64,000 nucleotides of DNA from Microstegium vimineum (GCA_022036555.1 CM039133.1:2979184-3043183); one strand, 5' to 3'. Shown: positions 12,228 through 25,122, counted from the stretch's first letter. Numbers and translations are program-made. The notes: generated by a model not told the origin, from the sequence alone.

Positions 12228-12405
12228 AAGGGCATATATAGCTACAGGAACAACACTGGTGGTTTATTAAGTCAACTGTCAGTGTAAATTTTTTTACACT
12301 GGCGGTTTACCTAAAATAACCGCCTGTGGAAATGGTCCATTTCCACAAGCGGTTATTTTAGGTAAACCAACCACCAGTGTTGTTCCTGTAGCTATATATA
12401 CCCTT
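12228..12405. repeat. Long near-perfect inverted repeat (hairpin)
   Basis: GAAGGGCATATATAGCTACA and the following ACACTGGTGGTT at 12228-12266 match, with one difference, the inverse complement at about 12364-12405. Inside, TTTACCTAAAATAACCGCCT and its complement form a second stem. The whole could fold into a hairpin of about 175 nt. It shares its core with the palindrome at 7.1 kb. It may be the 5' subterminal region of the CACTA element or an inserted foldback copy. Confidence 0.75.
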
Positions 12406-13305
12406 CTGTAGCCAAACCGCTCACGCGAGATACCCCGGTGCATGTCCATGAGCGGTTTGGCTGGCATATATCATGCACGGCCCCGGGCTCGGAGATATGC
12501 ATGGTTGGGTTCCCGAAGAGGAGGCCACCACCGGCCGGCCGGCTTGCTTGCTGGCCTGCACAATTGCACTGCTAGCTAGCTGCTCCTGCATGCAACGCAA
12601 CATATGGATGGATCGGCGGCGACACGAGGTGACCCATGCCATGCCGCCGGCTCATCGACAGCCACATGCAACACCACCACCGTGGCCGGCTGGCGTTACC
12701 ATATAAAATATATCAGGCATGACCGAAGCTAGCTAGCTTTAGCTTTGCTTCGCCACTGGGGCTAGCTGATCAGCTCCTTCGACGAGATGCATGGATGCGT
12801 CTTTTTATCAATTTTCTTTTTCCGACGACTTAATTCTGGCCGCCGTCAACAGCCCGCGGTTGTTGGTCTTATCTTACATTTCAGACAGATCGAGTTGGCA
12901 AAATGCATGCATGGATGATAGTCTTGTAGTGTTATATATATTGTATCTTCATCGATCGATCATCAGTACGTAATGCTTTCTTGCATTGCTTGCTTGTTTA
13001 TGTATGTCTGTTCTTATCTTCAAAATTCAAATGTGCTTGTTAGGAGTTATTAGCTAGTTTAATTAATGCCTTATCTGCAATTCTTGCCCTTCCACAAATC
13101 ATGACTAATGTTTTTTTTTTGTTTTATATACAATTGAAGGGTAAAGGAAAAGGATAACACTCCCAGCCTCTGTTCCCTAGATTACTGCACTGATTGCAGT
13201 TTTCCACAGTTGGGTTGGACAGCGACACGAGCCGTACGTCGCTGTAGCGATCATCCCCGGCACCACCATCCAATTCCCCACTTCCAATTAATTAGGATAA
13301 ATAAA
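12406..13305. other. Intergenic spacer upstream of the kinase gene
   Basis: No coding region, transposon end or RNA gene was recognised. Several GCTAGCTAGC-type words and GATCGATCGAT runs are present. It probably holds distal promoter sequence of the PAS-Raf kinase gene. Confidence 0.4.
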
Positions 13306-13866
13306 GAAAGCATACTATAAATTATAAGCTGTGGCTGAGGGAACAAACAGAAAGTGAGTCCTCCAGAAGCAAAAGCAGAGGCGAGAGGAACAACCAAAGC
13401 AAAAGCCAAGAGAGGTTGGGGATTCACAGATTCCCCCCATTCAATCCTCATTGCTGCATCTCGAAGCAACAAACAAGGCTGCAGCTGGCCGGAAGGCACC
13501 AGCAGCAGCAGAGCTGGGGAGCAGCAAGAACTCCTCCTGCTGGCTCATGAGTTCCTCCCATTCCTGAATTCATTTCTCTGTTTCTTATTAGGAGGCGTAG
13601 TAGCTCTGAACTCCATCAAGTTCAGAAGCTTCCAGAAGGAAGGATTGAGCCAAATTTACCCCGGAAACCAACAAAAGCCGCCGCTTTATGCTTCTTGGAT
13701 CAGTGGAATCTTCGAGAAATCGATAAAGGCCGCCTTTGTTGCGGGCAACTGGGCTCCAAAGGCGCCAACTTTGCTGCCTGCCACCTTGCGAGCTCTGCTC
13801 TGGGAAGTGGAACGACCCTGATGCTCCTTGCCATTTGATACAATACAATTCAGCACTCTGCGGGCG
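13306..13866 (+). promoter_or_regulatory. Probable core promoter and 5' UTR of the kinase gene
   Basis: A TATA-like ACTATAAATTATAAG lies at about 13314-13328, followed by about 530 bp without a convincing ORF until the kinase ATG. The reading frame upstream of that ATG is open only as far as 13828, with no ATG before 13867. A GTG-initiated open frame at 13354-13821 has no domain and is treated as leader sequence. The transcription start is not determined. Confidence 0.35.
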
Positions 13867-16800
13867 ATGATGGCGGCGGAGGAGCTACTGCGGAAGATAC
13901 GGGAGCTGGAGGAGGGCCAGGCAGAGATGAAGCGGGAGATTTCGAAGCTTGTGCCGGAGCAGCAACAGGGCGCGCAGCAGCAGCAGCAGTACCACCACGC
14001 CGGCTCGCGCCGCCCGCCGCAGCATTCGCCGGCGCGGAGGGCCCTCGCCGCGGCGCCGTCCCTGTCGTCGCGGCTGCAGCGCGTGGGTCGAGTCGGACTC
14101 ACTGATCGCCAGCACATCAGGGCGCTTCACGCGCTGGGGCAGGCCGTGCATATCATTGCCCCCGGCGGGAAGCTCATTTACTGGTGAGGTTTCCTTCCTT
14201 GCATTCAGTTTGGTCGTCTGTATGTATATAATACTACTCTGCACTAGGAGTGTTCGGTGAAATGCCGGATAAGCGTTATGCAGTTGCAGAGGCTCAGAAC
14301 TAGTCTTGGATAACTGTAAGCATTCGTTGCTTCTGTTGAAGGCTGGAAAACGAGTTCGATCAGTTTGCACTTTTTTTCTAGTGGAGGTACCATTGCAGTG
14401 ATGGTTGGTCGCTTGTAGCTTAGCCACTCCCCTGCTGGCTGCTGCTGCGCATGCCTTTCAGTAAGAAGCAACTGATTTTGTGTATGCTAGCCATATGACT
14501 TGTTACAGGAAACTGGAGTTGTAGTGGGAGGGAATCTGTGGGGCATTGAACATGTTTTAATATTGGAATGGATGTTATTTCTCTTAGCTTGTTTCTATGT
14601 TCATGCCACAGTGCTTTATTATATAAGTACGACCATGTTCAGTTCACCATGATCATGCCAAATTACTGTAGATACATTTCATTCTGATTGTTGTTTAGTT
14701 GTCTCTGGAAGCATGTAAAATTGTTTATGTACTCTGCAATTTAGGCTATACTTACTCCCTCACTGTTTAACTCCAATCTTCATCTAGGAACCGGTATGCC
14801 GAACAAATGTATGGCTATTCTACATCAGAAGCAGTTGGTCAAGATGCCGTTGAAATATTGGTTCATCCTGATGATGTTGAGGCAGCAAACAATATCATCG
14901 GAAATATATTTATGGGGAAATGTTGGAGAGGAAAGTTTCCTTGTAAAAAGAAGACAGGAGAACGGTTCTTCATTGTGGCCAATAATACTCCTTTGTATGA
15001 TGATGATGGCAGCTTGGTGGGTCTCATTTGTCTCTCAGTTGATACGAAGACATTAGAGGATATAATTGGCCCTTCAACTTCAATGAGGTCCTATACACAT
15101 CCAACAAAGCCCCGGTTTCAAGTCAACAATCAGCCTAAATGCAATTTATTAAATAAAAGTTCTTTTGAGTCTGAGCAACCTGTCCAAGCTTCTATAGCCT
15201 CCAAGATAACAACTTTGGTACGTGTACTTCTGAACAGACAAAAAGGCTTTACTACTCAATTGCAGTAGAAGGTTTCTCTTGTGTCATTTCTTCTTGATTT
15301 TTGTCCTAGTGTACTGTTTTCTTGATTTTTTAGAATAAAACCACAGGCTACCAAAGTTACAAACAGTGTTCGATCTCGGATGAAGACAGGCCAGAATTGC
15401 AATGAACAGTATGGTGGTGGCTCTGAGTGTCAGTACTCTGAAGATGATTCCAAGGAAGAACTGGCATCTAGTGGAACAAGCACCCCTAGAGGTGATGTAC
15501 TGCATGGTGGCTTTGTTAAAGGAGATAATTCCCTAGGGAAGTTGAGTAAAACAAGTAGTGATGACTCAGGGGACGGAAACGAAAGGATTTACAAGATTAA
15601 TTCAAAGGCAGAGGAATTATTATTGGCCAAGAAGGGGATATCATGGCCTTGGAAAGGGAACGAATATAATGGTCCTGACAAGGGTCACATGAACCCATTG
15701 CAGTTCCATGATAGGCAAGACAATGACCAGATACATCTGGCCGGTCTAGAATCAATTATAATTCCAGATTACCAAGATTCTGATAGCACCCAGGAAAGCA
15801 AATATGAAGTAACGGGTAACTGGTGGTCTTTCACCAATGATAGCTTCAATAGTTTGGGCAGCAGTTTAAGTTCTAATAGCAGTTCTATTGAGAGAGTAGA
15901 TCATGAAGCAGATTGCCTAGATTATGAGATTCTATGGGATGACCTGGTAATTGGAGAACAAGTTGGTCAAGGTATTCACTTCTCATTCTGCAAATGCTTC
16001 TACTTGTCTGCAAATGTAGAAACACACACTTTTCTTGCTTACTCAGGCTCCAAAAGATTTATGCATGTGCAAAGTCTTACTTAAGCAACATGCTAAATTT
16101 GCTAATGGGGACACCTAAGCCCCTGGATATGAATTTTGCAGTTTCTTAATAATTTTGGTTTATGTGTTTTTCTTTGTCTGAATCCATATCACTGTTTCCT
16201 GAAATCTTCAAAATACTTTAATTAATTCCATGCTTCACTATAGAATTGGTGGCGTGAACCCCGTATCATGATAATGTTACATTTTAATGTTTTGCACATC
16301 ATTACAGGGATGACAATTGTCCTCGTATGATCACGCATACAATCAGACATTATTAGTAACAATAAATATTTTGTCCCTTATCATTCTGTTTTATAATAGA
16401 TATATTTTGCTTATGCTCTTCATGTTTGCAGGTTCTTGCGGAACAGTGTATCATGCTCTGTGGTATGCCTCGGTATGTAACCTTACCTCTGTGAATATGC
16501 ATGAATTTTTATTCTTAGTGACTGATTTTGGGTTCTTATATTATTTCTTTGTAGGATATAGCAGTTAAATTGTTCTCTAAGCAGAAATATTCAGAAGAAG
16601 TGATAGATACCTTCAGACAAGAGGTAGACATTTATTAATTAATCTGTATATATGCATGCATATGAACTTGATTTCCTTTTTCTTCTTCTTGTTCTTGAAG
16701 CAATTCTATAGCAATTATTGATGTAGATACTTCAGTACTAAAATTACGGTACATACCATGGAAAAACAACACATTACTTGACATGCAAATCATCATAGCA

Positions 16801-19800
16801 CACTCTTTATCAGTTTCTTCCACAACATACTTAGTTTTTTAAAAAACATTTTGCAGCATGCTTGGACCATTGTCAGCCAACTACTGCTGCACTCACATAA
16901 GGCATAACATGAGATATTTAGATGTACAAAGTAGCTCCTCATCTTGTTAGTGCATTACAACATTTACGTTTAGGCAAACCAATTTTAACTTGCACATAGG
17001 AAGGACAAGGAGAAATAAGCAAAGAGGGAATAAAGAGAGGAGATCAATATTGGATAAATCTACTCAGCAACACAAAATACTGACACATGCAAACACATGG
17101 CATGGACCATGTTGTCAGTTAGCTCATCCAAGTATGATGCTTCTATGTCAGTGAATTGGGCCATGCTGCAAAGCACTATTTGTGTTTCTGTAGACTATAG
17201 GTATACTATGCATATGTTGTTAACTTTCCCCATATCCTTCATATGCGCAGGTATCACTGATGAAGAAACTACGCCATCCAAATATTATACTCTTCATGGG
17301 TGCAGTTGCATCTCCAGAACGACTTTGTATTGTTACAGAATTTCTTCCACGGTGTGTTTTAATCTCTTACAACTAAAGGAGTCAGAACACTAAGTTATAA
17401 CTAAAGGATCATTTGTCCATTTGCATATTCTTCTTTGATTGTTACTTCTATTCTGTTGGTAACCTATATAATTTGATTTATTGTATATCTTATTTATAAA
17501 AAACTCATCGAGGGGGAGACATGTCAACCCTAGAATTATAATATAGAAGGTGATAATCAAACCCTTCTTGGCTCACAACCACCTCTACTATCCAATATAA
17601 GTCACTACAATGTCTAAGGGGCCTAGGTCAAATAGTGAAATCTGCATAATAAACACCTGGTTTTCTAAATTGGGCTGGGATTCAAAGAACATATCCTGTT
17701 TAATATTTTCAGGTGTGAAATTTCAAATATGTACATCTCATATCCAAGAATTGGAAATTCCATACCATAGATTATGTACCAATGATGACAGAAATGGTTT
17801 GTGAATCTGACACTTCCGAAGTTCCCATGTACTTCACCTCCAATTAACATGGTGCATCTTGTATTCTTGTAGTCCCTTGTATATTAAGAGGATTAGTCTG
17901 CAGAAATCCATTATCCAAACTTCAGTTATAAACCAAAGGGCCATATACCTGGACTGATTTAAGACCCTTGGCTTACATTGCAATTATGCTAATGCATCTA
18001 GACATAAGTGTAATGCTTGTAATATTGATTGTGATATTTGGGGATATCCTTCTTTTGAAGTACTTAGCACTGACAAAAAAAACTGGGTCCATACACGGGT
18101 TATTTGATTGTTCTAATGGTCTTACCACATTCACTAATTGTAGGTCTATTACCCAGTTGTTTAAGTCGTCACTCAGTAACTGGGATATGAGATCTTTTTT
18201 TTCAGTTACTTGTAGTTCTTTCATGAAGATGGGTGCTTGGTTGGAGGTACTAATTCAGTGAAAGTTAATAGTAACAGTCGTTTTCAGTATTAGGTCACTA
18301 CACTTCATTGTCAAATTATTCCTGCACCATTTTTACAATAACTGAACAAGCTTTCACATCAACTTGCACTATTTTTTGGTACTACAAATATCAGCTTTTA
18401 TAATCTTCTACAGTTGTTTACAAGCACAAAAGAATAAAGCATTTATTGTTCCCTTGCTCCTTTTCACACTTTGCTGTTTCCATGTCACAGGGGGAGTTTG
18501 TTCCGCTTACTTCAAAAGAACTCTGCCAAGCTGGATCCGAGACGGCGAGTTCACATGGCTATAGACATTGTGAGTGATGTTTATCTTTCCATAAAGTTCT
18601 TGGAAATTGCAGGGCAAATAAATGCTAAGTTTTTTTTGTAATTAACACAGTGAATTAGCAGAGAACTGGATAAACATTCTTTAATCGTGCTGACAAGAAG
18701 CACAATGAATAAACAGAAAAGCATTACAGTGTCATTAATTCTTAACGGGCATGTGTCAGAGAAGTCAAATTTCGCATAAATTTGCCATATCAATTAGCTT
18801 CAGTGTATGAAAATACGTAACACGGTATATAGTCTTATACTTAACACAGTGCTACATGATTTTGAAAATATACTCACAATTTAAGTGATTCTGCTGTGAG
18901 ATAAGAAAAAATAGAGCATCTTACGAGGAACTAGGTAGCTTGATATTAAGAACCCAAATTCGCCTGATGAGGACTTGAACTTTGGTGGTCTGGATGTAGA
19001 ACCACACTATCACTCAGTTTCTTTCTGGGACTCTGAATCTCTTGATACAAAAAAGAGCTTGGTAATTTATACAAATAAGTAATATCTTGGCTGTACACAA
19101 GCTTATGTAGCATTATTGTTTTTAGAACACGCTGTTTATATTTTTGCAGGCAAGGGGTATGAATTATCTTCACCATTGTAGCCCTCCGATTGTTCACCGT
19201 GATTTAAAATCATCAAATTTGTTGGTTGACAAGAACTGGACTGTGAAGGTAACACTGGAATTCAAGTTCTCCAATCACCATACTTTCTTTTCTCATTTAT
19301 GTTTTCAATCAGGTTGCAGATTTTGGTCTTTCACGTCTAAAATTCGAAACGTATTTGCGAACAAAAACTGGAAAAGGAACGGTGAGTAAAAGAAATTGAT
19401 AAATATAAATACTGTAGACACTCTCCGGAAGATTGATAATGTCATAAACTTTGATCTACAGAATCTGATAATTAGCTTTTCTATGCAGCCACAATGGATG
19501 GCCCCAGAGGTGTTACGTAATGAACCTTCAGATGAAAAGTACGTTCAACAAAGACATTGTTGACATTGTGTGCACCTCCAATAGGTTTTAGGATTGGCAG
19601 ATACTGATCTTTTTGTTCTTGGTAAATATAGGTCTGACGTGTACAGCTATGGGGTTATTCTATGGGAACTTGTGACCCAGAAGATACCCTGGGATAATCT
19701 CAATATGATGCAGGTAAATTGTCCCAGTGCAGTTTTCTTTTAGTCTTTTGGTTAGGCATGCATGGACTTCTATCGTATTGTTTGGTGCCTTTTTCCGCCA

Positions 19801-20265
19801 TCGGTGGAGTAATATCCTTGCGCCCTGCTCATACAATCAATTCTGTGACACCCCCATGCTGCAGGTTATTGGAGCCGTTGGTTTTATGGATCAGAGGTTG
19901 GACATTCCAAGCGATACAGATCCTAAATGGGCATCGATGATTGAGAGTTGTTGGGATAGGTAAGCATATTGCTTTTTCCTACTAAGCAACAATTGACTAG
20001 TTGAATCCGTATGTGGAGTTCATGTTTAAAGATCATAGAAGCCCAAATCATCTTTGAGGAAATCATAGTTTCATTCTGATGAATCTAAATGTGATTAGCA
20101 GTCCCTAATACATGTATTCTTTACTTGAGCAGCGACCCACGAAAACGCCCTTCGTTCCTAGAGCTCCTGGACAGGCTTAGAGACCTGCAAAAGCAGTACA
20201 GCCTGCAAGCTCAGACGCAGCGTAACCTGTCTGCCGATGCTCTGCTGAAAGGCACTGTGAAATGA
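13867..20265 (+). CDS. PAS-domain Raf-like MAPKKK (Raf10/Raf11-type), 13 exons, 729 aa
   Basis: Exons: 13867-14183, 14788-15217, 15347-15971, 16432-16472, 16555-16623, 17251-17351, 18491-18569, 19150-19248, 19313-19381, 19489-19538, 19632-19713, 19865-19959 and 20133-20265. All introns are GT-AG and the joined frame is open to TGA. Domains: an N-terminal charged coiled coil (residues about 3-30), a Gln-rich patch, a PAS domain (about 80-195), an acidic Ser-rich linker, and a kinase domain (about 447-705). The kinase has P-loop GQGSCGTV, the ATP-binding Lys476 in DIAVK, HRDLKSSN (Asp572), DFG (Asp590) and the Raf-type GTPQWMAPE. All catalytic residues are present, so activity is expected. Arabidopsis relatives act in ABA and seed-dormancy signalling; the ligand of the PAS domain is unknown. 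A second ATG at 13870 could also be the start. Confidence 0.93.
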
Positions 20266-20640
20266 GCACCGAGGAATGCTATAGCTCTGAATCTAATGGA
20301 ACATAGCACTGGACATTGTCGGTGACCAGAGCAAGCGAAGATGACGGTTCATCGACGGCGTAGCGTGCTAATGAAGAAGGCTGACTCCGTGCATCTTCGT
20401 CCCCTTGGTAGAAGAGGAGGACGAGCTACGGTCAGAGTTGGAGGCTGTATCAGCAAAAGTGGTGTATGGCTTCCTGTATCTCAAGGCCTGAAGCTTCAGA
20501 ATGCAGTAATCTTCGGCCAAGAAGGCCAGCCGGACACTTTTGAAAAGAGAAAGGCCGAAAAGGCCAAAAAGGGCGGACTAATTTTTGTATTAACACTCCA
20601 ATTTTTCAAGGGGGCAAAATGGAATTGTTCATAAAATTTA
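20266..20640 (+). other. Probable 3' UTR of the kinase gene
   Basis: The sequence after the TGA stays moderately GC-rich to about 20580 and then turns AT-rich with AATTTTTGTATTAACAC and ATAAAATTTA words that could hold the polyadenylation signal. No other feature is seen. Confidence 0.4.
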
Positions 20641-21135
20641 TGTCCTTAGTTTTGATAACGTTCTTGTGTGCACATAGATTATGGTGTGAGCTATCACCTT
20701 GCAAAATTTGGAACCAACGTTTTTTTCTTCTTTTTTGCGAATAAATTTGGAACCAACTTAGAACGTGAAAATTGGACCAATTGGAATATATCACATAGGT
20801 AAATTGAATCAGACATTACTTTACAAAATTATCTGGACACTGGTCAAACTTGAGGAAAGTAATTTGAATTTTTCAACATTTTATTAAATTGGTTTCAATT
20901 TTTTTCAATTATAAAGTTTACCTTTTTTGCCACGAAAATATGTCATTTACAATATTATTTGTACAGTATAACTGTATAAGCCATGGTCAAGGGGTTTACT
21001 GCCATTTTACTCAAAAAAGGGGGTTTACTGCAATTAATTATTGCCGCAGAATTGGTTGGTCCCGCACAGAGGTAGGAGAAAAACAAGGAAAAGTCAACCG
21101 CCTGCCCCCGCCGCCGCCGCCGGCCCCTCACCGAG

Positions 21136-22013
21136 ATGGCGTCTTCCGCCTCGCCGCCGGCCGCCAGGTAGCGACGGATACTGAGTACTGACACAGTTCC
21201 TTCTCGCCTATAGATTTTTTTTTCTTCTCGTTTGCCTTATAGAAAAGTACTAGCATTTGGTGCGTTTCCTAGATCTAGTCTCCCGCATTGCAATAGATCT
21301 TTCCCTGATTGGGGGCTTAGAGATCATGCATAAATCTGAGCGAACCGTCAGATTCTACTTGAGTTTTTCTCGAATCAATCGGGAGTACGAGATATTGGGA
21401 GAGGGAGGCACCGTCCTCTTGATTGGTTAGGTTCCTTCACGAATTGCTACTGTATGTTTATTTCCTTGTTCAATTTCAGTCATAATGCAGCCCTTTTGAG
21501 TTTCTGTACCTTTGAATCTTCTAACTTGCTTTTGAGTTTAATCTAGCATGTAACCCTAGTGATTGTTTCAGTACATTGACCCCTGACTTGCTGTTACTTA
21601 CATGTTGCTGTCATATTGCTTCCAACAGATCAGAGAGCGCAGGAGGAGAATCTGCTTGGTTCATTGCCAGTTTTGCTACCAACCACATGACAGGAGACAA
21701 GAGTCTCATCTCCAACATGGTACCAGTAAGCAACCAAGTTGTCAAAGCAGGGGTAGGCGAGGGGATGCAGGTGTGTGGGAGAGGGTATGTGAGCACAGAC
21801 ACAGTGGTCCTTTCCGACGTGTGGTACGTCCCAGGGCTCACAATGAACCAGGTTTCCGTGGGGCAGTTAACCAATGACCCTGATCTAATTGTTGAGATTG
21901 GTGGCGGTGCTTGTCGCATCAGCAAGAAGAGTGATGGGTCTGTTCTCGGTGAAGCACGTTTGAGGTCTGATCATAAGTATGCGGTAGACTTCCTGAAAAT
22001 TAAGCTGGATTAG
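21136..22013 (+). CDS. Stand-alone copia-type protease/beta-barrel domain protein, subfamily 1 copy A (138 aa)
   Basis: Two exons (21136-21167 and 21629-22013) with a GT-AG intron join in frame to a 138-aa protein. After a short MASSASPP leader, the protein matches the retropepsin/beta-barrel part of Ty1/copia Pol: WFIASFATNHMTGD (residues 21-34), VVLSDVWYVPGL and VSVGQLTNDPDL, then CRISKKSDGSV. In copia proteins the first block carries the catalytic DSG; here it reads A24-S25-F26, so proteolysis is not expected. No gag, integrase or RT follows, and there are no LTRs. Open frame plus splice sites shared with copy B suggest a retained gene. Function is unknown; exaptation of a retrotransposon domain is inference. 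Confidence 0.72.
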
Positions 22014-22814
22014 GTGTGGAGCTTGGCGTGTGTCTTCAGATGCATAGAGGGGTGATAGTGATGTCGGCTACCGCTTTCCTTTATATGGTAGCGCTGGATT
22101 GAAAATGGCTAAGGTCTGGAGTTTTTATGGTATTTGCAATTTCTATGATTTATTAGGATATTGTGTGCATGGTATCTGTGCATATGCTTAACTGTTACCT
22201 GTTGACTATATAAGTACTCAATGAGTCTATGACCTCTTGGGCTTTTAATTTATGCAACTTGGGAAGTCCTTTTCGGCAGTGATAATATAATCCACTGAGA
22301 TCGGGTTTCAGCTGTAATATGCTCTGCTACTGAATTTGTTTTCCATGTGTGACTCTGTCTGCAATCTGTTGGTGTGCACCTGTGCTATATGGTTTTAATG
22401 CACATGGTAAACAAGATTAATTTGATTCTTGGCATATACTTAATTCCTGATATATGGTTTTATTCATTTTTGGTGGGTTGAGTGGTGATTATAACTGCAC
22501 ACATGATTTGACAACTCCACTTTCAAATTTCTAACCAAACTTTCTGCCTATCCCACAGTATCCCCTTGCATTTGTCTCTAGCTGTGCTTATAGAAAGCAT
22601 ATACTGGTTGGTACAACCCATCTTTTTGTTTACATAAATTTAAGACACTCTGTACTGTCTAACCACAATTTCAGAAAAGCGACATGTTCTAAAGGTAGTG
22701 TGAATGAGTCCCGTGTGTCTAAAAAGTTACCAGGAAACAAGGCAATAAAAAATTGAGTGGACTGCTTCTAGCTAACTTTGTGGGTAACTTTCTGCTTATG
22801 TGCCTGCCAATAAT
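22014..22814. other. 3' flank of copy A
   Basis: AT-rich non-coding DNA homologous to 25860-26400 downstream of copy B. A segment near 22660-22730 (GACATGTTCTAAA and GTGTGAATGAGTC) recurs upstream of the 53.3-kb gene at about 52340-52390 and, inverted, near 62150-62210. It therefore links the two subfamilies. Confidence 0.6.
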
Positions 22815-23045
22815 AAACTCTGGTGCCTGGGTCAGTGACCATGGACGTGGTGGCCCTCCCTAATGTATGGGCTTTCTATGAACCTGGTGTTTAGTGGGGC
22901 AGATCACTGAAGATCCTGATTTAGTTATCAAGATTGGTGGTGGTGCATGTCGTATTAACAAGAACAGTAGTGGCTGACGTGTCTGTAATCAGTAAAGTCC
23001 ATTTGCTACGAGATAGACTTTCTGAATTTGGTGCTTTGATCGGCA
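22815..23045 (+). pseudogene. Decayed exon-2 copy of the copia-protease-like gene
   Basis: Readable fragments match exon 2 of copies A and B: CTCCCTAATGTATGGGC (block preceding YVPGL), GGGGCAGATCACTGAAGATC (GQxTEDPDL), GATTGGTGGTGGTGCATGTC (IGGGACRI) and GATAGACTTTCTGAATTTGG. The frame is broken by small indels and a TGA. It is a relic of an older tandem duplication inside each unit; the matching relic of unit 2 lies at about 26550-26700. Confidence 0.7.
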
Positions 23046-23953
23046 GAGCATGATGATGTCTTCAGATGCATAGTGGTAGGGATTTCTGCCGCTGCTTTCC
23101 TTGTGAATAGTATAGTGCTTAATGTGAATGAGTAAGGTTCAATAAATTCTCTGCTAAATTCAGGTTATCATGTCTTATAATATTGTATTCACAGGATCTA
23201 TATATGTTTAGCTGTTATATTCGTGAGTACTGTATGAGTCTCCGATCTCGTAACTCACTGCAGCTGATTCTGGTTTTGCAACTGAATGAGCGTTTTCTGA
23301 ACAGTGATCACATTAGTCGTGTCTGTCCAGTTACAGCCAGCTGCACTTCTATTTATGTGTGATGTCTATCTGCTAGCTGTTAGCTAGTCAGACTGTTGAG
23401 CAGACATTATTGTTTAATGAATTTGGCTATATTATACATATATTGTATTATTTTATAGGTAAATGTTTTTGGTGGGTAGATGCTATACTGCTTATTCCAG
23501 CCATTGCCTCAACCTTTGCAATGTCAACATTCAGCCTGACTATATTTCTTGCTTTAGCTTAGCATTAATTCCTTTTCAGTGTAGACCTGTTGCCTTTTGC
23601 TCGTGCCTGGTAGTAAGTCTAATTGTTTAGCGACATAATCAGAAGACACACTGTAATCTCTGTCCAGAGGAGAACCCAAGTGACAGTAATACAAAGTAAG
23701 TAGTTTGCCTAGTGTGATTGAGATGTTATTCTGAGGCAAGTGACAGTAATATGAATAGTGTGATTGAGATGTTATTCTGAAGCATTCCCAAATCCCCGCA
23801 CGGTGAATGACACTTGTTGAGTATTTTTGTAAGTTTTCAAAGTTTGAAACTTCCCAATGCAGTTATCTCCAATAAAGAAGGCAACACCAATTTTGAGCTC
23901 TCAGCTTCCAACTCACGCGATGCCACTTTTAAGATTGTCAGTTCTTAGTATTC
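23046..23953. other. Distal part of unit 1, no gene
   Basis: Non-coding. About 23600-23800 contains the AATTGTTTAGCGACATAATC block that also occurs at 27340-27430 and 63700-63740. Its continuation (GTGATTGAGATGTTATTCTG, then CCCCGCACGGTGAA) is found inverted at about 38010-38150. Confidence 0.6.
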
Positions 23954-24249
23954 GCCCTTGGCTACAGGTTAGAGTTAGTTTCTAGCCCTAAACTAGCTCT
24001 AGCTAAAAATATATTTGGATACAAGGGTTGTAATGATAATAAAGGTATTTTTCTTGGTGCAAAACTAATCCAAAAAAGAAATTTCAGTGGACATCTCACC
24101 AGAACTAGCTCAAATAATCACCTCTTGGTGGGGATAATTTTTTTAGGTGAGCTAGTTGCAACTAGCTCAATCTAGCCCTCCTGTTTGGATACTTTTGGGT
24201 TAGTTAAGCTAGGCTGAAACTAGCTCTAACCCAGGATCCAAACAGGGCC
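23954..24249. mobile_element. Candidate MITE (hAT-like ends)
   Basis: The left part reads GGTTAGAGTTAGTTTCTAGCC. The right end is its inverse complement GGCTGAAACTAGCTCTAACC followed by CCAGGATCCAAACAGGGCC. Ends reading (A)GGCCCTGTTTGGATCC are common in grass hAT-type MITEs. The left terminus is eroded and no target duplication was found, so boundaries are approximate. A related GGATCCAAACGGGCCC end occurs at 24594-24609. Confidence 0.5.
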
Positions 24250-24929
24250 TATAGTTGTTAGTTTAGCTCGTTCATTTTGTATGTCAAGCTGCACGTAGTC
24301 ACTCTTGACTAAATATCTAACATCAGATGCATGATTCATCTCATTTGGGCCCATGCTAGTTCTGGCTCAAGGAGTCGGCTCTATGGTTGCATGACATGGC
24401 TATCTACGTGTCAAACAAACCAACTCAACCACTACAACTGCTCTTATAGCACGCTCTTCGATTTGTTTTTGTAAAGTAGAAATAATGTCCTTTATATGGC
24501 TAACAATATTTTACAAATATATTACATATAAAATCATATTAACTTGATTACTTTATACATAGATTATAATTATTCGAATGAATTTAATTTCAAGGATCCA
24601 AACGGGCCCAACCTAATATATACAAAGAAAGTAGTGTGGTAACCGATGGAACCAAAGCACTGGAGTTTTTGCTAAATTTTATTAAATTGGTTTCCAAGTT
24701 CGTTTTTATTATGAAGTTTGCAATTGCCCACCCGTTTGCAATATTTTGGGAAAGAAATAGGAAGCACGTGAAGGTGGACTTTACAAACATAGCCAAGCAC
24801 GTGGGAGTAACATTTTTATATTTATAATGGGGTTTATTGCAATTTGTTATCTCCGCAGCAATTGGTCCCGCACGAGAGTTACGAACAAGTCAACCGGCCG
24901 CCGCCGCCACCGCCACCGCCGTCATCGAG

Positions 24930-25078
24930 ATGGCGTCTTCCGCATCGCCGCCGGCCTCCAGGTTATGACGGCTACTGACACACTTCCTTCTCGCCTACAG
25001 ATATCCTAGTGCTTGCGTGCCTTGTATTTGGTGCGTTTCCTAGATCCGGTCTCCAGCATTGCTAGAGATTGCCCTGAT

Positions 25079-25122
<44 letters not shown>

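Larger units (their letters stand above)
20870..23800. repeat. Unit 1 of a direct duplication carrying a copia-protease-like gene
   Basis: This segment is collinear with 24665-27440: the same upstream AT-rich block (TTTTATTAAATTGGTTTC), the same exon 1, intron, exon 2, 3' flank, a decayed exon copy, and a distal block with AATTGTTTAGCGACATAATC. Divergence is substantial outside the exons, so the duplication is not very recent. The MITE at 23954-24249 and the region to 24660 separate the two units. Confidence 0.8.

Noticed and set aside
13354..13821. ORF of 155 codons upstream of the kinase gene
   Set aside because: Starts with GTG, has no domain, and lies in the expected 5' leader downstream of a TATA-like element.
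20341..20634. 97-codon ORF after the kinase stop
   Set aside because: It lies in the probable 3' UTR, has no domain and ends in AT-rich sequence.
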